A stretch of 64,000 nt of DNA from DASUBV01 sp036501025 (GTDB lineage Bacteria; Actinomycetota; Actinomycetes; Streptosporangiales; Streptosporangiaceae): the NCBI GenBank assembly GCA_036501025.1, contig DASYBB010000059.1, positions 1-64,000 on the forward strand. Direction: 5' to 3'. Position numbers and translations under genes: made by a program. The notes under the pieces are model-generated. The model worked only from the letters and a program-made list of their open reading frames with translations, had not been told where the DNA came from and did not search any database. Positions 17,092 to 24,266 of the stretch are shown here, piece by piece (the first letter of the stretch is position 1; each line of letters opens with the position of its first letter).

Positions 17092-17583
17092 TCACCGCCG
17101 GCGGCTGAGCGGGAAGGCGAACCACAGCCCCCCGAACAGGGCCGCCACGGCGGCGGTGATCACCACCGTCGGCGCTCCCGGCATGACGTAGCTCAGCACC
17201 AGCGCCACGGTCGCGCTCACGGCCAGCGCGACCGTGACCAGGCCCAGGATGGCCAGGATGTTGGCCGCCTTGACCAGGAACTCCTTCTGCTGCATCCGGA
17301 ACAGGATCCGGTGAAAGGCGACCGGGGCCAGGAGCAGCGTGGCGGCCAGCGCGGCCAGCAGCAGGGTCGTCACGTACAGGTCGCGCTGAGCCCCGCTGAG
17401 CTGGGAGAACTTGTTCGTGAACGGGATGGCCAGCAGGAACCCGAACAGGACCTGGACGCCCAGGCCCGCCACCCGCAGCTCCTGGAGCAGCTCAAGCAGG
17501 TTCCGGTCGTCGCGCTCCTCGGGCGTCTCGTTCCGCTCATCAGGAAGCTCAGTGGCCAACCGGCCCTCCTCCCGTGCGATCAT
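17092..17583 (-). CDS. DUF6328 family membrane protein
   Basis: A 163-aa protein with an acidic N-terminus (ELPDERNETPEERDDRNLLE) and four predicted membrane helices: about 45-65, 72-92, 110-130 and 135-155. This layout and the loop FSQLSGAQRDLYVTTLL match the uncharacterised actinobacterial family DUF6328. Function is unknown. It is convergent with the ROK gene and divergent from the lyase homologue; a TACACT hexamer (17598-17603, minus strand) could be its -10. Confidence 0.8.
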   Translation of the reverse strand: MIAREEGRLATELPDERNETPEERDDRNLLELLQELRVAGLGVQVLFGFLLAIPFTNKFSQLSGAQRDLYVTTLLLAALAATLLLAPVAFHRILFRMQQKEFLVKAANILAILGLVTVALAVSATVALVLSYVMPGAPTVVITAAVAALFGGLWFAFPLSRRR

Positions 17584-17623
17584 GCTCGCGCAGGCCCAGT
17601 GTAGGCGGGCGCCCGGCGGCCAC

Positions 17624-17629
17624 TAGATT
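17624..17629 (+). promoter_or_regulatory. -10 element of the lyase homologue (leaderless start)
   Basis: TAGATT lies 6 nt before the ATG at 17636 and no Shine-Dalgarno is present, so transcription probably begins at or next to the start codon. Confidence 0.5.
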
Positions 17630-17635
17630 CGCAGG

Positions 17636-19126
17636 ATGGCCAACCCGATTGTCACGCTCGACGGTGCCTCGCTGACGACCGGCCAGGTCACCGCCGTGGC
17701 CCGGTACCACGCCCAGGTGGCCGTCGCGGACCGGGGCCGGGCCGCCGCCGCCGCGGCCGCGCGGGTCGCGGCGGAGGTCACCGCCCGCCGCCCGGTGTAC
17801 GGCCGGACCACCGGGGTCGGCGCGAACCGGGACCAGCTCGTGCAGGGCGATGACGTCGAGCGGAGCGGCCTGCGGCTGATCCGCAGCCACGCCGGCGGCG
17901 GCGGCCCGCTCATCGCGGCGGAGCTGAGCCGGGCCATGCTGGTCGTCCGGCTCAACCAGCTGCTGGCCGGCGGGTCCGGCGTCGACCCGGGCGTGCTGGA
18001 CGTGCTGGCGCAGGCCGTCAACGCCGGCCTGGCGGTGGCGGTGCCCACCCACGGGGCCATCGGCACCGGAGACCTGACCGCGCTGGCCGTGACGGCGCTG
18101 TGCCTGCTCGGCGAGCGGGACTGGGTGCCCGCGAGCGCCGCCCAGCCCCGGTTCGCGCTCGCCTCGTCCGACGCCCCCGCGTTCATGTCCAGCAGCGCCG
18201 CCACCATCGGCGAGGCCGCCGTGGCCTGCCACGACCTGGCCGGGCTGCTCACCGCGGGCACGCTGATCGCGGCGTTCTCGCACCTGGCCGTCGACGGCTC
18301 GACCGAGCCCTACGCCGAGCCGGTGCACCGCCGCTACCGCCGGCCCGGCCAGCAGGCCGTGGCCGCCCAGCTGCGGCTGCTGCTCGATCACGACGGCCGC
18401 CCGGCCGCGCGGATCCAGGACCCCTACGGCTACCGGGCGCTGCCGCAGGTGCACGGCGCGGCCGTGGACGCCGTCGCCTCCGCCACCGACGCCCTGGCCA
18501 GCGACCTCAACGGGACCGGCGAGAACCCGCTGATCGACGCCGCCGGGCACGCCGCCTGGCACAACGGCAACTTCCACACCGCCTACCTGGGCCTGGCCCT
18601 GGACGCCGTCCGGGCCGCGCTGTTCCAGACCTCGGCGCTGTCCGCCGCCCGGCTCGGCACCCTGGTCGAGCCGCGCTTCACCGGGCTGGCCCCGTTCCTG
18701 GCCGACGGGCCGCGGCCGAGCTCAGGCGTCATGATCCTGGAGTACGTCGCGCACGCGGCCATCGCCGACATCCGGCGGCTGGCCGCCCCGGCCGCGCTGG
18801 GCAGCGCCGTCCTGTCCCGCGGCGTCGAGGAGCACGCCGGGTTCTCCACCCAGTCGGCCCGGGCCACCACGGACGTCGTCGCGGCCTACGGGCCGGTGCT
18901 GGCCTGCGAGCTCGTCGCCGCGGTCCGCGCGCTGCGGATGCGCGGCATCGAGCCGCCGCCCGGCCCGCTGGCCGACGCCCACGCCCGGGTCAGCGCCGCG
19001 CTGCCGGCCGGCCTGCTCGACCGCCCGCTCGACGAGGACCTGGCCGCCGCCCAGCAGCTCATCCCCGGCCTCGCCGACCTCCTCCAGGCGGCCAGCGAAA
19101 AAAACGGCCCGCCGGGCGAGCCATAG
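17636..19126 (+). CDS. Aromatic amino acid lyase (HAL/PAL) homologue with altered MIO triad
   Basis: A 496-aa member of the histidine/phenylalanine ammonia-lyase superfamily. The catalytic Tyr motif is present (VYGRTTGVGANRD, about residues 58-70), as are the tunnel residues around NGTGENPLID and NGNFHTAYLG. The usual GS-V/I-G-ASG-DLAPL segment, whose Ala-Ser-Gly cyclises into the MIO electrophile, reads HGAIGTGDLTALA (about 141-153): one residue shorter, with Gly-Thr-Gly at the triad. Activity as a classical ammonia-lyase is therefore doubtful, although a Thr-derived cofactor or a group-specific variation is possible. No hut genes are nearby. The message is probably leaderless. Confidence 0.85.
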   Translation: MANPIVTLDGASLTTGQVTAVARYHAQVAVADRGRAAAAAAARVAAEVTARRPVYGRTTGVGANRDQLVQGDDVERSGLRLIRSHAGGGGPLIAAELSRAMLVVRLNQLLAGGSGVDPGVLDVLAQAVNAGLAVAVPTHGAIGTGDLTALAVTALCLLGERDWVPASAAQPRFALASSDAPAFMSSSAATIGEAAVACHDLAGLLTAGTLIAAFSHLAVDGSTEPYAEPVHRRYRRPGQQAVAAQLRLLLDHDGRPAARIQDPYGYRALPQVHGAAVDAVASATDALASDLNGTGENPLIDAAGHAAWHNGNFHTAYLGLALDAVRAALFQTSALSAARLGTLVEPRFTGLAPFLADGPRPSSGVMILEYVAHAAIADIRRLAAPAALGSAVLSRGVEEHAGFSTQSARATTDVVAAYGPVLACELVAAVRALRMRGIEPPPGPLADAHARVSAALPAGLLDRPLDEDLAAAQQLIPGLADLLQAASEKNGPPGEP

Positions 19127-19183
19127 ATCGCGATTGCCGGGGCACCTGGGCCGCGTAGCCCGACGAGCCCCCGGAGGCCCGCC

Positions 19184-19759
19184 ATGAAACAGCCCAGCCG
19201 GATGACCGGCGACCTCGCGCTCCGCTTCGACCGCGAGGTCACGCCCTACCGCAGCCAGCTGTACGCCCGCGCGCTGCGGATGACCCGCCGCCACCAGGAC
19301 GCCGAGGACCTCGTCCAGGAGACCCTGGCGCGCGCGTGCGGCGCCTTCCACCGGTTCGACGGCGACTACCCCCAGGCCTGGCTGCACCGCATCATGACCA
19401 ACACCTTCATCAACAGCTACCGCAAGCACCAGCGCGAGCCGCTCGTCCAGCTGGTCGGCGGATCCGAACAATTGGCTTTCCGCGAATCGCTGGATCCCTC
19501 CGGATTGACAGCCAAATCAGCCGAAACGATTGTGCTGGAGCGGATCCCCGCCACTGAGGTGGCCGCCGCCCTCTACGCGCTGCCCGCGGAGTTCCGCCGG
19601 GCGCTGCTGCTCGCCGACGTCGAGGGGCTGACGTGCCAGGAGACGGCGGAGCTCATGGGGACGCCGCTGGGCACCGTGATGTCACGCCTGCACCGGGCCC
19701 GCGCCGCCGTCCGGGCCAGCCTGGCGACCACCGGGGCGGCGGTAGCTTCGAACCCTTAG
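19184..19759 (+). CDS. ECF RNA polymerase sigma factor
   Basis: A 191-aa sigma-70 ECF protein. Region 2 (residues 10-90) includes LYARALRMTRRHQDAEDLVQ and YPQAWLHRIMTNTFINSYRK. Region 4 (about 125-180) includes LPAEFRRALLLADVEGLTCQ and GTPLGTVMSRLHRAR. It resembles the SigR/SigH (ECF12) group, but no zinc anti-sigma factor (HxxxCxxC) follows it. GGAGG at 7-nt spacing marks the ATG. It is the only sigma factor in the window and lies 4 kb from the signalling island, so it is a candidate, unproven target of that system. Confidence 0.93.
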   Translation: MKQPSRMTGDLALRFDREVTPYRSQLYARALRMTRRHQDAEDLVQETLARACGAFHRFDGDYPQAWLHRIMTNTFINSYRKHQREPLVQLVGGSEQLAFRESLDPSGLTAKSAETIVLERIPATEVAAALYALPAEFRRALLLADVEGLTCQETAELMGTPLGTVMSRLHRARAAVRASLATTGAAVASNP

Positions 19760-19764
19760 CGGTG

Positions 19765-19796
19765 CGGATCGCCCGTCATTTGCGGCGGGCGATCCG
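19765..19796. terminator. bidirectional terminator after the ECF sigma gene
   Basis: Perfect 11-bp arms CGGATCGCCCG (19765-19775) and CGGGCGATCCG (19786-19796) surround a 10-nt loop, between the convergent sigma and NHEJ polymerase genes. Confidence 0.7.
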
Positions 19797-19810
19797 AACC
19801 CCTGACGGCG

Positions 19811-20722
19811 TCACGTCAGCTGGCTGAGGCGCTCGGCGGCCCTGGCCGCGCTGTAGCGGCGCCGTGGCATCCCGGCCCACGGGTCGTCGCCTTCCAGCCG
19901 GGCCGGCACGGTGGCCACAGTGAACTGATGCGGGCTGAGCCCGTCGTCGTCCAGCTCGGCCCAGTCCAGCGGGGTGGCGACCGGCGCGCCGGGCCGCCCG
20001 CGGACCGAGTACGGCGCGGCCGCGTGCTGCCCGTAGGCGTTGCGCATCGCGTCGGCGTAGATGAGCCCGTCCCGCTTGTCCTTGCGCTGCTCGGTCGACA
20101 CCAGGTCCGGTGCCCGGGCGGCCAGTACCCCGCCCGCGTGCCGGGCCAGCTGGCGCACCGCCTCGAAGTCGGTCCCGGCGTCGAGCGGGACGTGCACGTG
20201 CAGGCCCTTGCCGCCGGTGGTCTTCACGTAGGCGGTCAGCCCGAGGTCGGACTCCAGCAGCTCGCGCAGCACCAGCGCGGCCCGGCGCACCCCGGCGAAC
20301 TGGTCGTCGTCGGGCGGGTCCAGGTCGAAGATCAGCTGATCCGGGTGGTCCAGCGACCCGACCCGGGACAGGAACACGTGCACCTCGACGCAGGCCTGGT
20401 TGGCCAGGTAGGCCAGCGTGGCGGGCCGGTCGCAGATGACGTGGTGCACCGAGCCGCCCTGCTTCGCCACCTCGGCGCGGGTGATCCAGTCCGGGAAGTA
20501 GTCCGGGGCGTTCTTCTGCAGGATCGGGTGGGCCGTGATCCCGTCGGGGTAGCGGATCATGGTGACCGGCCGGTCGGCGATCAGCGGCAGCATCCGGCCG
20601 GCCGCGGCCAGGTAGTACTGGACCAGGTCGCCCTTGGTGACGCCGTCGGCGGGGAACAGCTCCTTCTCGGGATGGGACAGCTTCACGGTGACCTGCCCGT
20701 CCCGGATCACCTCGCCGGTCAC
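19811..20722 (-). CDS. ligD: NHEJ DNA polymerase domain protein (LigD Pol type)
   Basis: A 303-aa archaeo-eukaryotic primase-like polymerase corresponding to the PolDom of LigD. Visible motifs are KLSHPEKELFPADGVTKGDL at the start, LIFDLDPPDDDQF with the metal-binding Asp pair, and TTGGKGLHVHVPL. It fills gaps and adds nucleotides at double-strand breaks. GTG 20722 overlaps the ligase stop (GTGA), fixing the start and coupling the two genes. In mycobacteria these activities are one polypeptide; here Pol and ligase are separate and no phosphoesterase domain is present. No Ku gene is in the window. Confidence 0.93.
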   Translation of the reverse strand: MTGEVIRDGQVTVKLSHPEKELFPADGVTKGDLVQYYLAAAGRMLPLIADRPVTMIRYPDGITAHPILQKNAPDYFPDWITRAEVAKQGGSVHHVICDRPATLAYLANQACVEVHVFLSRVGSLDHPDQLIFDLDPPDDDQFAGVRRAALVLRELLESDLGLTAYVKTTGGKGLHVHVPLDAGTDFEAVRQLARHAGGVLAARAPDLVSTEQRKDKRDGLIYADAMRNAYGQHAAAPYSVRGRPGAPVATPLDWAELDDDGLSPHQFTVATVPARLEGDDPWAGMPRRRYSAARAAERLSQLT

Positions 20723-21687
20723 GACGGCCCCTCCCGCACCACGGCGGCCGGGTCCTTGTCCCGGCGCAGGCCCTGGAACCGCGGATGGCGCAGCTGCCCG
20801 GCGGCGGTCCACTCACTGAACGCCACCTGCCCGACCAGCTTCGGCTCGACCCAGTGCACCCCGGAGCGGGGCAGCCCGGCCGGCCCGAACGGCGGCTGGG
20901 GGCGCTCCAGCCCGGCCAGCGACGCGGCCAGGCTGTCCAGCAGCGCCGTGCTGAAGCCGGTGCCGACCTTGCCAGCGTAGACCAGCTGGCCGCCGGCGTC
21001 GTAGTAGCCGATCAGCAGGGCGCCGAAGCCGGTCCGGGTGCCCTTGGGGTCGGTGTAGCCGCCGATCACGAACTCCTGGTTGTTCTGGCACTTGAACTTC
21101 AGCCAGTCCCGCGACCGCCCGGCCCGGTAGGGGGAGTCCCCGCGCTTGACGACCAGGCCCTCCCAGCCGCTGGCGCAGGCTTGCGCGTAGTAGGCCTCGC
21201 CGTCGCGGGTGCGGTGCTCGGCGAAGCGGAGCGGATCGCCGAACGCGAGCCGGTCCCGCAGGATCTCCTTGCGCTCGGTCAGCGGCCGCTCCCGGAGGTC
21301 CTGGCCGCCGGCCCACAGGATGTCAAACAGGTAGAAGTAGACCGGGACGCGGCGCACCAGCTCGGGTCCCGGGCTGTGCTGGCCCAGCCGCTGCTGGAGC
21401 AGGCTGAAGCTGGTCTCCGCGCCGTCGAACGCGACGACCTCGCCGTCGACGACGAAATCGCCGTGCTCCTGGGCCGCCAGCGCGTCGGCCAGCTCGGGAT
21501 AGGTCGCGCTGACCTGCTTCTGGTTGCGGGTCATGAGCCGCAGCCGGCCGCCACCTGAGTAGGCCAGGCAGCGCTCGCCGTCGAATTTTCGCTCGTACAG
21601 CCAGGCCGGGTCGCTGAACCGGTCCTGGGTCAGGGTCGCCAGCTCGGGCTCCAGCCAGTCCGGCGGGCCAGCTTTCGGGTGGGCCAT
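20719..21687 (-). CDS. ligD: ATP-dependent DNA ligase (NHEJ type)
   Basis: A 322-aa ligase. The adenylation motif KxDG is KFDG at residues 34-37 (LYERKFDGERCLAYSG), followed by VVDGEVVAFDG (motif III) and WEGLVVKRGDSPY (motif IV). The OB-fold region contains WLKFKCQNNQEFVIGGYTDP. The length and architecture match the ligase domain of LigD/LigC without polymerase or nuclease domains. It is the first gene of a two-gene operon with the polymerase. It acts in non-homologous end joining with Ku, which must be encoded elsewhere. Confidence 0.94.
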   Translation of the reverse strand: MAHPKAGPPDWLEPELATLTQDRFSDPAWLYERKFDGERCLAYSGGGRLRLMTRNQKQVSATYPELADALAAQEHGDFVVDGEVVAFDGAETSFSLLQQRLGQHSPGPELVRRVPVYFYLFDILWAGGQDLRERPLTERKEILRDRLAFGDPLRFAEHRTRDGEAYYAQACASGWEGLVVKRGDSPYRAGRSRDWLKFKCQNNQEFVIGGYTDPKGTRTGFGALLIGYYDAGGQLVYAGKVGTGFSTALLDSLAASLAGLERPQPPFGPAGLPRSGVHWVEPKLVGQVAFSEWTAAGQLRHPRFQGLRRDKDPAAVVREGPS

Positions 21688-21715
21688 GACCCGACAGTAC
21701 CCGGGAGCGCGGCGG

Positions 21716-22747
21716 CTAGGCCTCGGGGGACTGCGGGGCCGGCACGGCCGCGCGGGCCGGGGTCAGCCGCTCCAGCACCTCGCGGGCCACCGGCAGCACG
21801 GGCTGGGGCAGGGTCGGGTGCTTCAGGCTCGGGTGCGGCCGGCTGGGATGCGGCAGGCTCGGGTGCGGCAGGCTCGGGTGCGGCAGGACCGGGCGGACCG
21901 TCCGCAGGCTGCTCAGCATGGGCGCCCGGGCGACCAGGACCACGCCGATGACCAGGGCCAGGATCCCCGATGCCTGCAGGGCCAGCAGCCCCGGCGAGAC
22001 GCGGACCACGTCCCCGAAGACCACCACGCCGAGGCAGATTCCGGCCACCGGCTCGGCCGCGGTGATGGCGGGCAGAGACGCGTTGAGCGGCGCCGCGTTG
22101 AACGAGCTCTCCATCAGCCACAGCCCGACGACGCTCGCCGCGACCAGGGACCACGCCGGCCAGGTGGCCAGCAGGTGGAGGAACGGGTGGTGCCCCGCCA
22201 CCTCCACCGTGACCCGGGTCAGCGCGTCGGAGATGCCGAACACCAGGCCCGCGGCCAGGCCGGTCAGCATGGCCCGCTGCTGGCCCGAGCGCCGCCAGCC
22301 TGCCCGCAGGAACAGCAGGGCGATCGCCGCGACCACGGCCGCCGCCCACCAGTACTGGTTCGAGCCGATCACCACGCCGGCCGACCGCACCGACCGGGAC
22401 ACCGACAGGGCCGCCACGCCGCCGAGCAGCAGCAGCGCGCCCAGCAGCTCCGACCGGCGCACGCGCTGGCCGGTCAGCGGCATGGCGAGCAGCAGCGCGA
22501 AGACCAGGCTGGTGGCCAGCAGGGGCTCGGCCACGGTCAGCTCCAGGTGGCCGATGGCCCAGACCGACAGCCCCTGGCCGGTGGCCATGATGGCGATGCC
22601 GGCCAGCCAGCGGCGCTTGCGCAGCAGCTCAGTGATCAGCTTGAGGTGCAGGAAGTACGACGTGGGGGCCTCGGCCGCCGATTGCTGCTGGAGGACCAGG
22701 CCGGCACCCGTGAGCGCCGCCGCCACCAGGGCAATCGCGATGTTCAT
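21716..22747 (-). CDS. DMT/EamA-type membrane transporter with repeat tail
   Basis: A 343-aa membrane protein with nine to ten predicted helices from residue 1 (MNIAIALVAAALTGAGLVLQ) to about 275, in the drug/metabolite transporter pattern of two five-helix repeats. The C-terminal ~65 residues are cytosolic and contain pentapeptide repeats of the PHPSL type encoded by 15-bp tandem repeats. Its ATG overlaps the stop of the upstream DMT gene by 4 bp, and the two proteins are likely paired subunits as in small multidrug/DMT heterodimers. The substrate is unknown. Confidence 0.85.
   Translation of the reverse strand: MNIAIALVAAALTGAGLVLQQQSAAEAPTSYFLHLKLITELLRKRRWLAGIAIMATGQGLSVWAIGHLELTVAEPLLATSLVFALLLAMPLTGQRVRRSELLGALLLLGGVAALSVSRSVRSAGVVIGSNQYWWAAAVVAAIALLFLRAGWRRSGQQRAMLTGLAAGLVFGISDALTRVTVEVAGHHPFLHLLATWPAWSLVAASVVGLWLMESSFNAAPLNASLPAITAAEPVAGICLGVVVFGDVVRVSPGLLALQASGILALVIGVVLVARAPMLSSLRTVRPVLPHPSLPHPSLPHPSRPHPSLKHPTLPQPVLPVAREVLERLTPARAAVPAPQSPEA
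21809..21883. repeat. 15-bp tandem repeat, about five copies
   Basis: Copies start at 21809 (degenerate), 21824, 21839, 21854 and 21869; the unit is CAGGCTCGGGTGCGG. It encodes the PHPSL pentapeptide repeats in the tail of the DMT transporter on the minus strand and is probably variable in copy number. Confidence 0.85.
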
Positions 22748-23784
22748 GAGTTCCCTCCGGCCCGGTGCGTGGCCTGTGACTCTTGCCCGTGCCCTGCTTC
22801 GGTCGGGGCAAACGCCGACTGATCACGCACCCCCTGGACCAACAGTGCATCATCAGGCGCACCTTGACCAGGGCCGCGATCGGCGGGTCCCGTTTGCGTT
22901 GCACGAAGGATAGGTGACCGGCTGAGTATCAGCACCCCGGCGGCGACCGCCAGCAGCGGTATCGGGATGAAGGCCAGGGCACCGCCCTGGCGGACTTGCT
23001 CGCCGAACACCATCACTCCCCACAGGGTGGATATGACCGGGTCCACTAGCGTAATGCCGGGCTGGGATGCTGTCAGGGGACCCGCCTGATAGGCATTCTC
23101 CAAAAGCCACGCGGACGCCACGCCGGCGCTGATGCACGCGTACAGCGGCCACGACGTCAGCACCCCGCCGAGGCCGCGGGCCTGGAACTCGTCGGTCATG
23201 CCCTTGGTGTAGGCGGCGGTCAGGCCGTAGCCCAGCCCGGCTGCGATGCCGAGCAGGCTGGCCCGGGTGGCGGGCCGCGGGTGCGCCCGCGCGGCCAGGT
23301 ACAGCACGCCCATCGCGCCGATGTTCGCCGCCGACGGCAGGATCCATCCGGCCGCCGAGATCGTCTTAGGCGGCCCGCCGTGCGGGTCCAGGACGGCCAG
23401 GATGCCGATCACGCCGCCGGTCAGGGCGGCGATGGCAACCCACTCCTGGCGGCCCATCGCGCTGCCCAGCAGCCACGAGCCGCCGATGATGGTCATCGGC
23501 AGCTCGAGGATCACGACCAGCTGGACCGAGGCCAGCTCGCCGGTGCCCAGGGCCGCGGCGGCCAGGGCGAACGAGATGATCATCATGCCGATCGCGGCCA
23601 GCCAGGCCGGCTTGTGCACGAGGTCGGCGAACAGCCGGAGCCGGAACTGGACGCTGCCCGGCTCGTCCCGCGCGGCCTTGCGGTTCAGCACGTTGCCGGT
23701 GGCGTTGACGAGCGCGGCCCCGAAGGCCAGGACAAAACTGATCAAGCCGGGCACCGGGTCCGGGAGGGCCGTGTCATGATCCAC
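22744..23784 (-). CDS. DMT-family membrane transporter
   Basis: A 346-aa membrane protein with about nine to ten helices. The first is near residues 12-32 (GLISFVLAFGAALVNATGNV), and the pattern ends near residue 290. A ~55-residue hydrophilic tail follows (TEAGHGQESQATHRAGG). It shares the arrangement ENAYQAGPLTASQPGITLVD with its downstream neighbour (ESSFNAAPLNASLPAITAAE), so the two are paralogues formed by duplication. The GTG start at 23784 lacks a strong Shine-Dalgarno. The genes overlap by 4 bp and are co-transcribed. The substrate is unknown. Confidence 0.85.
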   Translation of the reverse strand: MDHDTALPDPVPGLISFVLAFGAALVNATGNVLNRKAARDEPGSVQFRLRLFADLVHKPAWLAAIGMMIISFALAAAALGTGELASVQLVVILELPMTIIGGSWLLGSAMGRQEWVAIAALTGGVIGILAVLDPHGGPPKTISAAGWILPSAANIGAMGVLYLAARAHPRPATRASLLGIAAGLGYGLTAAYTKGMTDEFQARGLGGVLTSWPLYACISAGVASAWLLENAYQAGPLTASQPGITLVDPVISTLWGVMVFGEQVRQGGALAFIPIPLLAVAAGVLILSRSPILRATQTGPADRGPGQGAPDDALLVQGVRDQSAFAPTEAGHGQESQATHRAGGNS

Positions 23785-23816
23785 ACGTGCCCGATCCGGC
23801 GCGGGCTACTCCCCGC

Positions 23817-24266
23817 TCACGACGCGTGCGGGAGCTTCACCACGGTGATGAAGAAGTTGTCGATCTGCCGGATGACCTCGATAAACCGCTCGAAGTCGAC
23901 CGGCTTGGTGACGTAGGCGTTGGCGTGCAGGGCGTAGCTGCGGACGATGTCCTCCTCGGCCTGCGAGGTGGTGAGGATCACGACCGGGATGACGCGCAGC
24001 TCGGGGTCGGCCTTGATCTCGGCCAGCACCTCCAGGCCGTCCCGCCGCGGCAGGTTGAGGTCCAGCATGATCAGGCCGGGCCGGGGCGCGTCCGCATAGT
24101 CGCCCTCCTGCCGGACGAACTGGACGGCCTGCTCGCCGTCGGTCACCACGTGCAGGGTGTTGCGGATCTTGTAGTGCTCGAATGCCTCGCGCGTCATCAG
24201 GACGTCGCCCGCGTCGTCCTCGACCAGCAGCACGTCCACCATCTGGAAGTCCGCATCTTCAGTCAT
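23817..24266 (-). CDS. Single-domain response regulator (RcpA/Rcp1-like)
   Basis: A 149-aa stand-alone receiver. The acidic pocket is VEDDAGD, the phosphorylatable Asp is in LIMLDLNLPRRDG, the switch Thr is in VVILTTSQ and the conserved Lys is in YVTKPVDF. There is no output domain. This subgroup (LDLNLPRRDG) typically partners phytochrome-like or CHASE3 histidine kinases. ATG 24266 overlaps the kinase stop by 8 bp, so it is the last gene of the receiver-PP2C / kinase / receiver operon and the likely phosphate acceptor of that kinase. Confidence 0.93.
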   Translation of the reverse strand: MTEDADFQMVDVLLVEDDAGDVLMTREAFEHYKIRNTLHVVTDGEQAVQFVRQEGDYADAPRPGLIMLDLNLPRRDGLEVLAEIKADPELRVIPVVILTTSQAEEDIVRSYALHANAYVTKPVDFERFIEVIRQIDNFFITVVKLPHAS

